A DNA stretch of 6,704 nt from CAZSTA01 sp964609495 [NCBI: uncultured bacterium] (GTDB taxonomy: Bacteria; CAZSTA01): positions 1 to 6,704 of the forward strand of contig CAZSTA010000194.1 of NCBI GenBank assembly GCA_964609495.1. The letters run 5' to 3'. Each line of letters opens with the position of its first letter. Position 1 is the first letter of the stretch. A program made the position numbers and the translations under genes. Shown here piece after piece: positions 1 through 5,748 of this stretch. Below the pieces are notes generated by a model that had not been told where the DNA came from, searched no databases, and worked only from the letters and a program-made list of their open reading frames with translations.

Positions 1-23
1 GTTATCTCGATATACGAGATAAC
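1..23. promoter_or_regulatory. Operator-like palindrome, site 1, upstream of the ABC transporter operon
   Basis: Perfect 9-bp inverted repeat: GTTATCTCG (1-9) and CGAGATAAC (15-23) around ATATA. Its core CTCGATATACGAGAT (6-20) recurs with 13/15 matches at 26-40 on the minus strand and at 3730-3744 on the plus strand. Three related palindromes near promoters look like binding sites of one dimeric repressor or activator. At the 3725 copy the palindrome begins inside a -10 box; by analogy the promoter of the ABC operon may lie just left of the window edge. The regulator family is not identified. Confidence 0.55.
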
Positions 24-25
24 TA

Positions 26-40
26 ATATCATATATCGAG
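26..40 (-). promoter_or_regulatory. Operator-like site 2, inverted relative to site 1
   Basis: Read on the minus strand this is CTCGATATATGATAT, 13/15 identical to the core of site 1. It begins three bases after the end of site 1, so the two form a closely spaced pair as expected for cooperative binding. The distal half is degenerate (GATAT instead of GAGAT). Confidence 0.4.
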
Positions 41-56
41 GTTCATTTGTTTAATG

Positions 57-72
57 AGGATAGAGATATCCT
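57..72 (+). other. Small leader hairpin
   Basis: AGGATA (57-62) and TATCCT (67-72) pair perfectly around a GAGA tetraloop (GNRA type) in the untranslated leader of the ABC operon. It has no T-tract and so is not a terminator. It could be a chance palindrome in AT-rich sequence or an mRNA-stabilising element. Confidence 0.25.
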
Positions 73-247
73 GCCTTTAATACCAACTTAGGATATTCTT
101 AATTCCTCGAAGTTGCCATATTTTCCCTGTAAGATATTGAATCTATGCTAACTTGAGGAGGTGGTGATCGAATTTTTGAAGATTGTTGGAGGATTTAGAA
201 ATCTTGGGAGTGTAGTATCTTTAAGAAATTTAAAAGGAGGAGTTTCA

Positions 248-1615
248 ATGAGAAAGGTAAATTTGTTCTTGCTAACTTTTATACTCTCTTTAGTTCTATC
301 CCAGTTAATTGCGATCGATATATCTCTAGCCTCGAGTAAGTCTGGGATCGAGCTATCTGAACACGAACCGTTTATGTGGAATAGGGATATTCCAGAGCCT
401 ACCAAGAAGATCGCAGTTGAGCATTGGAGAGCTACAGATCCAGTTTTCGAAGAGATTATCAACAGGGAGATCGCGGCTTTCGAGAAGGATCATCCCAATG
501 TAAAGGTTGTCTATAATACCTTTCCCGGAGAAGAATATACTAGAAAGCTATCCTTGGCAGTTGCTGGAGGATCTGCTCCGCTTATCGCTGAAGCTGATAG
601 TTCCTATATCCCCCAATATGCCGATCTGGGGTTGGCAATATCTATGAATGACTATGCTAACCCAGATTATATAGAGGATCTTATCCCTGGTGCTTATGGC
701 TCTGTTGTCTGGAAGGATAATATCTATGGCTTCCCTAATGAAGCCACCAACTTGGAGTTCATCTACAACAAAGATATCTTTAAAGATGCTGGCCTGAATC
801 CTCCTAAGACTTACAATGAATTTATCGAGGCTGGTCAGAAGCTGACCCTAAGGGATGAAGAGGAAAAAGTTACGCAGTGGGGTTTCATGCGGGCTTCAGG
901 AGTAGATGGATGGAGCATGCATGTAACTTGGCAATTCTTGTGGGCGAATAGAGCTACCATCCTAAATGAATCTGGAACTGAACCAGCGGTTACGACTCCT
1001 GAACTCATCAAGGCTGTCCAAGATATCTCTGATATTTACAATAAATATCAGATCGCTCCCTTGGCAACTGTTGACGTCTCAGCTTTCAGTTTCGAGGCTA
1101 GTAATGTAGCTATGACACAGCAGGGATGTTGGATGACAGGATATCTCAGAAATCAATACCCCGATCTCAACTACGGTGTGATTTCCTTTCCTCTACCTGA
1201 AGGAGGAGATCCATTCAATGGAGTTTATGGAGGCTGGATATCCTTCGCTACCAGACAGTTCAATGCAGCAGACGAAGATTCTAAGAATGCCACTCTATTA
1301 TGGCTAGCGTATTATGGATCGGGTAAATCTACGCTCACCTTCTTCAGAGATTACGGGACTTTGCCTCCGAAACAATCCACTTATACCGATCTAATCGATT
1401 TCTCCACTTTGAGCGAGCAAGAGCAAGCATTTTTAGAGCTGATGAAGACGAATACGAGAGCTAGGATGAATCATCCGCGGTATTTGGATATCACCACAGC
1501 TTTGATGAACGGCATCCAAAATGTGATCTACAAGGGGATAGATGCGGCTACAGCTATGCAGAATACCGATGCCGAGATAAGAGGCATCCTAGAGGAGTAT
1601 GAGGAGAGTAAATAG
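248..1615 (+). CDS. ABC transporter extracellular solute-binding protein, family 1 (carbohydrate type)
   Basis: Periplasmic receptor that captures a sugar-like ligand and delivers it to the permease pair encoded downstream. The ATG at 248 is chosen because AAGGAGGAG (234-242) lies 5 bases upstream; an in-frame GTG at 161 would add 29 residues in front of the signal peptide. The 455-residue product starts with a Sec signal peptide (MRKVN, then a hydrophobic stretch to about residue 28, likely cut after LASS). There is no lipobox Cys, so it should be soluble in a periplasm. The mature part is about the usual size for MalE/UgpB-like proteins. Typical features are VEHWRATDP with FEKDHPNVKV (57-87), GGSAPLIAEADSSYIPQYAD (107-126), and YGFPNEATNLEFIYNKDIFKDAGL (160-183), where the hinge and ligand-facing residues normally fall. 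GVYGGWISFA (325-334) is another family-typical block. First gene of the transporter operon. Ligand unknown. Confidence 0.93.
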   Translation: MRKVNLFLLTFILSLVLSQLIAIDISLASSKSGIELSEHEPFMWNRDIPEPTKKIAVEHWRATDPVFEEIINREIAAFEKDHPNVKVVYNTFPGEEYTRKLSLAVAGGSAPLIAEADSSYIPQYADLGLAISMNDYANPDYIEDLIPGAYGSVVWKDNIYGFPNEATNLEFIYNKDIFKDAGLNPPKTYNEFIEAGQKLTLRDEEEKVTQWGFMRASGVDGWSMHVTWQFLWANRATILNESGTEPAVTTPELIKAVQDISDIYNKYQIAPLATVDVSAFSFEASNVAMTQQGCWMTGYLRNQYPDLNYGVISFPLPEGGDPFNGVYGGWISFATRQFNAADEDSKNATLLWLAYYGSGKSTLTFFRDYGTLPPKQSTYTDLIDFSTLSEQEQAFLELMKTNTRARMNHPRYLDITTALMNGIQNVIYKGIDAATAMQNTDAEIRGILEEYEESK

Positions 1616-1661
1616 ACTTAGACTAGTAGATGTTTAGATCAAATTAAAAGTGTGATTTATA

Positions 1662-1693
1662 GTGGCTGTTGGGTTGTAAAACTCGACAGCCAC
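1662..1693 (+). promoter_or_regulatory. Strong intercistronic hairpin between binding-protein and permease genes
   Basis: GTGGCTGT (1662-1669) pairs with ACAGCCAC (1686-1693). The stem continues inward through 1670-1675/1680-1685, with two G-U wobbles, to a GTAA (GNRA) tetraloop at 1676-1679, giving about 14 pairs. It is followed by CTTTCAG, not a T-run, so it is not a standard intrinsic terminator. In malE-malF-type operons a structure here protects the binding-protein mRNA from 3' decay or reduces read-through, giving more receptor than permease. That role is inferred from position. Confidence 0.7.
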
Positions 1694-1716
1694 CTTTCAG
1701 GAGTTGGAGGAGTAAA

Positions 1717-2631
1717 ATGAATAAAGGCGAAAATTATAAGGAGACCCTATGGACTAGAGCTTTGGCAGCTTTCTTCGATAATCAATCGATCACCGCTTAT
1801 CTCTTTATCTCCCCTGCCTTCTTTCTTCTTTTGATCTTCAGCATCTTCCCTATAGTATATGTGATCTACATAAGCTTCACCAATTATAATTTACTCAAAG
1901 TAGGTTATAAGCTGGTGGGTTTCGCCAATTACACCAAGTTATTCGGGAATTCTCTCTTTTGGGGAGCGATGAGGAATACAGCTTATTACGTTCTCGGCTT
2001 TGTTCCCCTAAATTATATCTTTGCGCTAGCTCTGGCTTTGCTTCTCAACCAGAAGGTTAAGCTAAGAGGATTCTTCCGAGCAAGCTATTATATTCCAGTT
2101 GTTACCTCTATGGTAGTGATCGCTTTCCTCTGGAAGATCGTATATAGCTCTGCTGGTCCGCTGAACTATTCGTTAGGGCTATTTGGCATTCCTCCGCAGA
2201 AGTTCTTAAACAGTGTCACTCAGGCGTTGCCTTCAATTATAGTAACTAGTGTGTGGCAATCAGTGGGATTTAATATGATTCTTTTTCTAGCTGCTCTTCA
2301 GACTATTCCTCCGGAGCTCTATGAGGCAGCTATAGTAGATGGGGCATCCCGTTGGAAACAGTTTAGGTATATCACTTTGCCTCTCCTTAAAGGAATCAGC
2401 ACCTTTATCATAATTATGTCCACTATGGGAGCTTTCAGAGTATTTACCGAGATATATATGATGACTCAAGGAGGACCGGCAAGAGCTACTACTACAATCG
2501 TATATAAGATATATACCGAGGCTTTTGGCAACTTCAACCTGGGTTATGCCTCGGCTATGTCGATGATTCTCTTCCTTCTGATCATCGTCTTAACCCTGAT
2601 CCAGCTTGAGATAAGGGCAAGGAGTGATTAG
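1717..2631 (+). CDS. Carbohydrate ABC transporter permease, MalF/UgpA-like (CUT1, first permease)
   Basis: Integral inner-membrane subunit forming half of the translocation channel. The ATG at 1717 follows TTGGAGGAG (1705-1713); the longer TTG-initiated frame from 1669 starts inside the hairpin and is unlikely. The 304-residue product has a short cytoplasmic N-terminus (to about 25) and about six membrane segments: roughly 28-52, 88-112, 124-144, 172-194, 226-246 and 276-298. The EAA cytoplasmic loop that docks the ATPase is clear: E203-A-A-I-V-D-G-A-S, then I219-T-L-P222, preceded by QTIPPELY. ISPAFFLLLIFSIFPIVYVI (31-50) is the usual start of CUT1 first permeases. Length is normal for the UgpA/LacF group, without the extra segments of enterobacterial MalF. 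Its stop codon precedes the next start by only 4 bases, so the two permeases are translationally linked. Confidence 0.94.
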   Translation: MNKGENYKETLWTRALAAFFDNQSITAYLFISPAFFLLLIFSIFPIVYVIYISFTNYNLLKVGYKLVGFANYTKLFGNSLFWGAMRNTAYYVLGFVPLNYIFALALALLLNQKVKLRGFFRASYYIPVVTSMVVIAFLWKIVYSSAGPLNYSLGLFGIPPQKFLNSVTQALPSIIVTSVWQSVGFNMILFLAALQTIPPELYEAAIVDGASRWKQFRYITLPLLKGISTFIIIMSTMGAFRVFTEIYMMTQGGPARATTTIVYKIYTEAFGNFNLGYASAMSMILFLLIIVLTLIQLEIRARSD

Positions 2632-2635
2632 AACT

Positions 2636-3502
2636 ATGCCCCCCAAAAAATTAATCCAGAGGTCCGGGATATTTTACAATGTGATCAAGAGAGTCGAGAG
2701 AGTCTTTCTCTACATCCTGTTGATCTGCGGAGTAATCATTTTTCTTAGTCCCTATATCTTTATGGTTATAAGCTCCTTTAAGGCTAACAATGCTGAGATA
2801 TTCACCTATCCTCCTCGCTTGCCGGTTATATGGCATATAGAGACCTATACTTCTTTATTCAAAGAAAACATCTTCGGTCGATACTTCTTTAATACTATAT
2901 TAGTTTCGACTGTAACTACTTTTTTAGCGCTTCTGGTGAACTCTCTAGCAGCATATGCCTTTGCCAGATTGGAGTTTAAAGGCAAGCATTTTCTCTTTAT
3001 ATTTCTCCTCACAACCTTGATGATCCCTTTTGAAACGGCTATGGTCCCTCTATACTTGCTGATAAATAAATTTGGCTGGTTGAATGACTATAAGTCTCTT
3101 ATAATTCCAGGGATCGCAAATATGTTCTCCATCTTCTTTCTAAGACAATATTTCCAAACTATTCCCAAGGATCTGGAGGATGCAGCTAGAATAGATGGCT
3201 GTTCCTATGTTGGCACCTACTTTCGAATAATAATTCCTCTCACCGTTCCCGCCCTGACCGCCATAGCGATCTTAACTTATCTTTGGAATTGGAATTCCTT
3301 CCTTTGGCCACTGATCGTTTTGAGTAAACGGGAGATGTATACTCTCCAATTGGGAATCGCTAATCTTCAAGGCCTATACACTACCCAATATGCAGCTATC
3401 TTGGCTGCTTCTGTAGTTGCTTCTGTCCCTATGATCGCGATCTTCCTGGCACTTCAAAGATATTTCATTCAAGGTATCGTGATGAGTGGCCTGAAAGGAT
3501 AG
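2636..3502 (+). CDS. Carbohydrate ABC transporter permease, MalG/UgpE-like (CUT1, second permease)
   Basis: Second channel subunit, partner of the upstream permease. ATG at 2636 is preferred: AAGGAG (2619-2624) lies 11 bases upstream, inside the end of the previous gene, whereas the in-frame GTG at 2624 overlaps that Shine-Dalgarno sequence. The 288-residue product has about six membrane segments (roughly 24-46, 83-110, 118-142, 153-172, 203-226, 252-274). The EAA loop reads E181-D-A-A-R-I-D-G188, then RIIIPL around 197-201, preceded by FQTIPKDL. SLAAYAFARLEFKGK (103-117) and the C-terminal RYFIQGIVMSGLKG are family hallmarks of MalG-type permeases. No ATP-binding subunit follows, so the complex presumably recruits a shared MalK/MsmX-like ATPase encoded elsewhere. 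It is the last clearly intact gene of the transporter operon. Confidence 0.94.
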   Translation: MPPKKLIQRSGIFYNVIKRVERVFLYILLICGVIIFLSPYIFMVISSFKANNAEIFTYPPRLPVIWHIETYTSLFKENIFGRYFFNTILVSTVTTFLALLVNSLAAYAFARLEFKGKHFLFIFLLTTLMIPFETAMVPLYLLINKFGWLNDYKSLIIPGIANMFSIFFLRQYFQTIPKDLEDAARIDGCSYVGTYFRIIIPLTVPALTAIAILTYLWNWNSFLWPLIVLSKREMYTLQLGIANLQGLYTTQYAAILAASVVASVPMIAIFLALQRYFIQGIVMSGLKG

Positions 3503-3717
3503 GGGAGGAGATAATCGAGATCGGCGCATCGATAGAAACAAGGGAGATTTTATGTAAAAATAAGCACCTTCCAGATCTTTACATTTAGCTCCAAATACAG
3601 CTTGAAAAATCAGCTATACCGTGAATTATGTTTAAGAACGAGGAAGGGGGATAATACAAAAGTCTCCAAAATTTTTGCTCTATCCTTAAAAAATCCCTCG
3701 GCTTGGTCTTTATTCCT

Positions 3718-3726
3718 TGGTATAAT
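3718..3726 (+). promoter_or_regulatory. Extended -10 promoter element overlapped by operator-like site 3
   Basis: TGGTATAAT (3718-3726) combines the TGn extension with a perfect TATAAT box. No good -35 is seen at the normal distance, as is common for extended -10 promoters. The palindrome at 3725-3747 would cover the start point, so bound protein should block initiation. What it would transcribe is unclear; the next intact gene starts at 4120. Confidence 0.45.
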
Positions 3727-3747
3727 TATCTTGATATATGAGATTAA
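3725..3747 (+). promoter_or_regulatory. Operator-like site 3
   Basis: Aligned base for base with the palindrome at 1-23, it matches at 18 of 23 positions. The core CTTGATATATGAGAT (3730-3744) is 13/15 identical to that of site 1. Symmetry is weaker than in site 1. A partial half-site-like TCTTGACATAT follows at 3754-3764. The shared sequence suggests that the ABC operon and something transcribed from here answer to one regulator. Confidence 0.45.
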
Positions 3748-3838
3748 ATATTATCTTGACATATCTGCCCTTATTATACGGCACCAGCCTTCTCCTCACA
3801 ATAACGCAAATTATAAGAAAAATTTTGTAAATCTATAC

Positions 3839-3867
3839 TTGACAAATGACCAAAATGTGGGTATACT
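3839..3867 (+). promoter_or_regulatory. Sigma70-type promoter, probably for the first PSD-like gene
   Basis: TTGACA (3839-3844) and TATACT (3862-3867) are separated by exactly 17 bases: a consensus -35 and a 5/6 -10. Transcription would start near 3874, leaving an untranslated leader of about 245 bases before the ATG at 4120. That leader contains the 29-bp and 40-bp repeats, so it may carry RNA-level regulation. Confidence 0.65.
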
Positions 3868-3924
3868 TTAAACAGAAACTAAATATCTGCTTGCAGGGAG
3901 GTGATAAGCAACCAATAGTGAAAC

Positions 3925-3953
3925 CAGCCGTTATATTTGTGAGTGGTATTTTT
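3925..3953 (+). repeat. 29-bp leader repeat, copy A
   Basis: Matches copy B at 5544-5572 at 24 of 29 positions without gaps; all five differences are transitions. It starts CAGC and ends TGGTATTTTT in both copies. A GGGAGGTGATAA sequence resembling a perfect ribosome binding site lies just upstream (3896-3907), whereas in copy B a similar AGGAGGTGATAA lies just downstream. AACCAATAGT also occurs twice in this leader (near 3910 and 3997). Nothing between 3954 and 4041 is recognisable as coding. Confidence 0.5.
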
Positions 3954-4041
3954 CGCGTGCCACGAAGCATAGAAATGAACGAACGGTTCTCTTATAACCA
4001 ATAGTTCTTTGGCACTATCAACACCAAATAGGGAGACTACC

Positions 4042-4081
4042 CGATTTTTAAGCAGGTTTTAAAAAGGTGCGTTTAAAACTT
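4042..4081 (+). repeat. 40-bp leader repeat with inverted repeat, copy A
   Basis: Identical at 39 of 40 positions to copy B at 5745-5784. It contains AGGTTTTAAA (4054-4063) and TTTAAAACTT (4072-4081), which pair with one G-U wobble around the 8-base loop AAGGTGCG. It ends 38 bases before the ATG of the first PSD-like gene. No T-tract follows, so it is not a simple terminator. It could be an RNA leader element, a protein-binding site or the edge of a mobile or cassette-like unit. Confidence 0.75.
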
Positions 4082-4119
4082 AGTAGGCAACATAGCCATT
4101 AGTTAGGAGGTAATAACAG

Positions 4120-5274
4120 ATGCCAAAAATCATTTTTAGGATGAGATTTATTCTTGCGGTTATAATATTGGTAGGAATAATTTCTTGTGTAAGCGCAGTC
4201 TCTAATTTATCTTCTGCAGAGGAAATAGAAACTGACTACCAAGCAGTTATTTCAAACCTGAAAGAACTAATTGAGAATACCCCTACTCTCAAAGCACAAA
4301 TTGATGAATCTATAAAGGTGCAAGATGAAAAATCTTACTGGCATAAAAAGTCAAGCGATGATTTTATCAAGTTTTTTGCCGAATGGCTCGTTTACAATCC
4401 CCAGCCAGAGGCCCCGGGAAAATATGTCAGGATCTTTGATGAATTTGCCAATTCGGGAGGAGCAGGAGAAATTCTTCTTAATAACAATGTTTTCAGCTCG
4501 TGGTTTATTGCGTTTATCAATGCTAGAGCACAGTACTTGGATACCGAACGTTCAGCTGCAATCCTTGCGCAATGGATGAAGTACCCTGATTTAAGGATAA
4601 ATGAGTACATTGTGCCTAAAGGCGGTTTCAAGACTTTTAACGAATTCTTCTTGCGGAAAGTCAAACCAGAGGCAAGACCACTTGATGGCAAAGATGATTC
4701 TTCTGTAATCGTATCTCCAGCAGATGGCTCAATCTGTCAGATCTACGCCGAGGACTTAGATACGAATTACAAAATAAAAAGAGATGTAATAAACATCCGA
4801 CAAGCGCTTAACAACAGCCCTTATGCCGATAAGTTCATCGGTGGAGCAGTTGTAGATATTTTATTATGGTTTACTGACTATCATCACTTTCACGCACCTA
4901 TATCTGGTAAAATCGTCTCTATTGGCGAGTATGCCGGCTCATATAATTACAATTTCCGGAATGTAAACTGGTATCGGCAACTTGCAAAACATAAACGTTC
5001 CTGTTATATCATTGAAACCGAGAATTTTGGTTTGGTGGCTATGATTCCAATTGGCTTTTGGACTGTTGGATCAATCGTAACTGAGTGTAAACTTGGGGAT
5101 TATATTAAAAAGGGAGAGGAAATCGGCTATTTTAAATATGGTGGTTCTTCCATCCTATTGGTTTTTGAACCTAATGCTGTAAAATTTACAATTCCTATCC
5201 CTGTTCAAGACAATGGTGATAAAGGCATTCCGGTTAAAGTAAGGCAAAAGATTGGCATAGCAACGCGCCGTTGA
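4120..5274 (+). CDS. Exported phosphatidylserine decarboxylase-family protein (possible lipoprotein), complete
   Basis: PSD-family enzymes cleave themselves to make a pyruvoyl cofactor, then decarboxylate phosphatidylserine or, in PsiD-like relatives, free amino acids. ATG 4120 follows TAGGAGG (4104-4110) by 9 bases. The 384-residue product begins with an export signal (about 1-26); I20-I-S-C23 fits a lipobox loosely, so it may be lipid-anchored. Residues about 35-170 form an extra N-terminal region recalling the PSDC domain fused to fungal PSDs and PsiD (from memory, not searched). The core follows: FNEFFLRKVKPEARPLD (173-189), SPADG (199-203, Asp202), YHHFH (254-258, His258) and GGSS (341-344). 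These correspond to the Asp-His-Ser triad, with cleavage expected between Gly342 and Ser343, leaving a 42-residue alpha chain. All key residues are present, so it should be active, but outside the cytoplasm. It belongs with the paralogue at 5830. Substrate unknown. Confidence 0.88.
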   Translation: MPKIIFRMRFILAVIILVGIISCVSAVSNLSSAEEIETDYQAVISNLKELIENTPTLKAQIDESIKVQDEKSYWHKKSSDDFIKFFAEWLVYNPQPEAPGKYVRIFDEFANSGGAGEILLNNNVFSSWFIAFINARAQYLDTERSAAILAQWMKYPDLRINEYIVPKGGFKTFNEFFLRKVKPEARPLDGKDDSSVIVSPADGSICQIYAEDLDTNYKIKRDVINIRQALNNSPYADKFIGGAVVDILLWFTDYHHFHAPISGKIVSIGEYAGSYNYNFRNVNWYRQLAKHKRSCYIIETENFGLVAMIPIGFWTVGSIVTECKLGDYIKKGEEIGYFKYGGSSILLVFEPNAVKFTIPIPVQDNGDKGIPVKVRQKIGIATRR

Positions 5275-5299
5275 TCTAGTCTACTCTGCAAGAGCTAGA
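5275..5299 (+). terminator. Hairpin right after the first PSD-like gene (possible weak terminator)
   Basis: TCTAG (5275-5279) pairs with CTAGA (5295-5299) and CTCT (5284-5287) with AGAG (5291-5294) around a GCA loop, with a 4-base bulge on the left arm. It starts on the base after the TGA stop. The sequence that follows (CATCTTCTATTGCTCTTT) is T-rich but has no clean T-run. It overlaps the coding-like fragment that follows, so this may be a chance structure. Confidence 0.25.
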
Positions 5300-5399
5300 C
5301 ATCTTCTATTGCTCTTTAGATCCGAATAAAGAGAACTACGACATAAGACTTATGGGCAATCCAGAGGAGGACATTAAAAACATCTTAAGGGAGAGATAA
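5280..5399 (+). pseudogene. C-terminal fragment of an unidentified gene
   Basis: A frame with protein-like composition runs from just after TAG (5277-5279) to TAA (5397-5399). It reads STLQELDIFYCSLD, then PNKENYDIRLMGNP, then EEDIKNILRER: 39 residues, charged and helix-like at the end. It has no start codon or ribosome binding site and begins 5 bases after the stop of the PSD-like gene. The simplest reading is the 3' end of a gene whose 5' part was lost when the PSD-like gene arrived. I do not recognise the family; a chance open frame of this length is possible. Confidence 0.4.
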
Positions 5400-5543
5400 T
5401 GGGAGGGCACGGCAACGTCGCCTAACTCAGCATAAAAGGTTCGTGCCTTATGGCACTCACCCAAATTCTGCCTTTGGCGAAACTTTCCAAACCTACATCC
5501 TAGTCCAGAATCCCAACTCCTCTTCTCAGATGGAGGCGATAAA
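5400..5543. other. Non-coding spacer with short palindromes and a GCCTAAC motif
   Basis: No gene is seen here. Perfect small palindromes include GTGCC-TTAT-GGCAC (5443-5456), which overlaps an alternative CATAA/TTATG pairing (5431-5435/5448-5452). GCCTAAC at 5420-5426 fits the RYYYAAC core of integron attC sites, and GTTAGGT at 5785-5791 fits the GTTRRRY partner, but they lie about 360 bases apart, too far for one normal attC site. The stretch resembles an intergenic recombination-type spacer more than a promoter region; this is an impression only. Confidence 0.3.
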
Positions 5544-5572
5544 CAGCTATTATATTCGTGGATGGTATTTTT
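5544..5572 (+). repeat. 29-bp leader repeat, copy B
   Basis: Counterpart of 3925-3953 (24/29, only transitions). Here it leads, 8 bases later, into AGGAGGTGAT (5581-5590), a very strong Shine-Dalgarno sequence that serves the start-less SnoaL-like remnant. The divergence is much greater than that of the 40-bp repeat further downstream (39/40), so the two repeats may have different histories or constraints. Confidence 0.5.
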
Positions 5573-5593
5573 TTATTATAAGGAGGTGATAAC

Positions 5594-5748
5594 ATATCCA
5601 CAGAAGAAATAAAAGCCACTATCCGTCGGGTCCTTGACGAAGCATGGAACAAAGGCAACGGGGACGTATTGGAGAAATTTGCGCCAAAGAAAGCATTGTA
5701 AGTGGTAGTAGAGCCTTCCCCGACTATCAAGTCACGATTGAGGTCGAT
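5594..5748 (+). pseudogene. Remnant of a SnoaL-like (ester/polyketide cyclase-type) protein gene
   Basis: SnoaL-like proteins are small alpha+beta-barrel proteins of about 130-150 residues with varied roles. The strong Shine-Dalgarno AGGAGGTGAT (5581-5590) is followed by ATA (5594) where ATG would be expected. Translation from there gives ISTEEIKATIRRVLDEAWNK, then GNGDVLEKFAP, very like the family start (STEENKA-VRRF-EE-WNKGN-D-LDELFAP). The frame stops at TAA 5699-5701. In another frame RAFPDYQVTIEVD (5710-5748) matches a later part of the same fold (AAFPD-xVTIED), ending at TAA 5752-5754. The start is thus lost, an internal stretch of roughly 25-30 codons is missing, the frame is shifted, and the C-terminal half is absent. 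The remnant ends exactly where the 40-bp repeat begins (5745). The family assignment is from memory of the motif. Confidence 0.6.

Larger units (their letters stand above)
3503..3838. other. Gene-poor stretch after the transporter; possible start-less remnant at 3511-3588
   Basis: I see no convincing intact gene here. Directly after the permease stop, GGGGAGGAG (3502-3510) looks like a ribosome binding site, but no ATG/GTG/TTG follows at a useful distance. The frame reads IIEIGASIETREI and onward from ATA 3511 to a TAG at 3586-3588, possibly the stub of a lost fourth operon gene. A TTG-initiated frame at 3602-3871 (89 codons) lacks a well-placed Shine-Dalgarno sequence, matches no family I know, and overlaps promoter and operator-like elements; I do not call it. 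No clear rho-independent terminator was found. Confidence 0.4.

Noticed and set aside
161-247. Upstream GTG extension of the solute-binding protein (29 residues)
   Set aside because: It would bury the signal peptide; the ATG at 248 has a better Shine-Dalgarno at the right distance and a typical signal peptide follows directly.
3756-3780. TTGACA (3756-3761) followed by TATTAT/TATACG as another promoter
   Set aside because: The possible -10 boxes are only 10-13 bases away, too close for a working sigma70 promoter.
3602-3871. TTG-initiated 89-codon frame after the permease genes
   Set aside because: No well-placed ribosome binding site, no recognisable family, and it runs through the extended -10 promoter, the operator-like site and the second promoter. 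Best read as chance in AT-rich sequence.
4392-4691. Minus-strand open frame of 99 codons
   Set aside because: Lies entirely inside the first PSD-like gene in antisense; no family resemblance, and the sense frame is well supported by motifs.
5500-5730. Minus-strand open frame of 76 codons
   Set aside because: Antisense to the SnoaL-like remnant, whose sense-strand residues are recognisable; composition is not protein-like.
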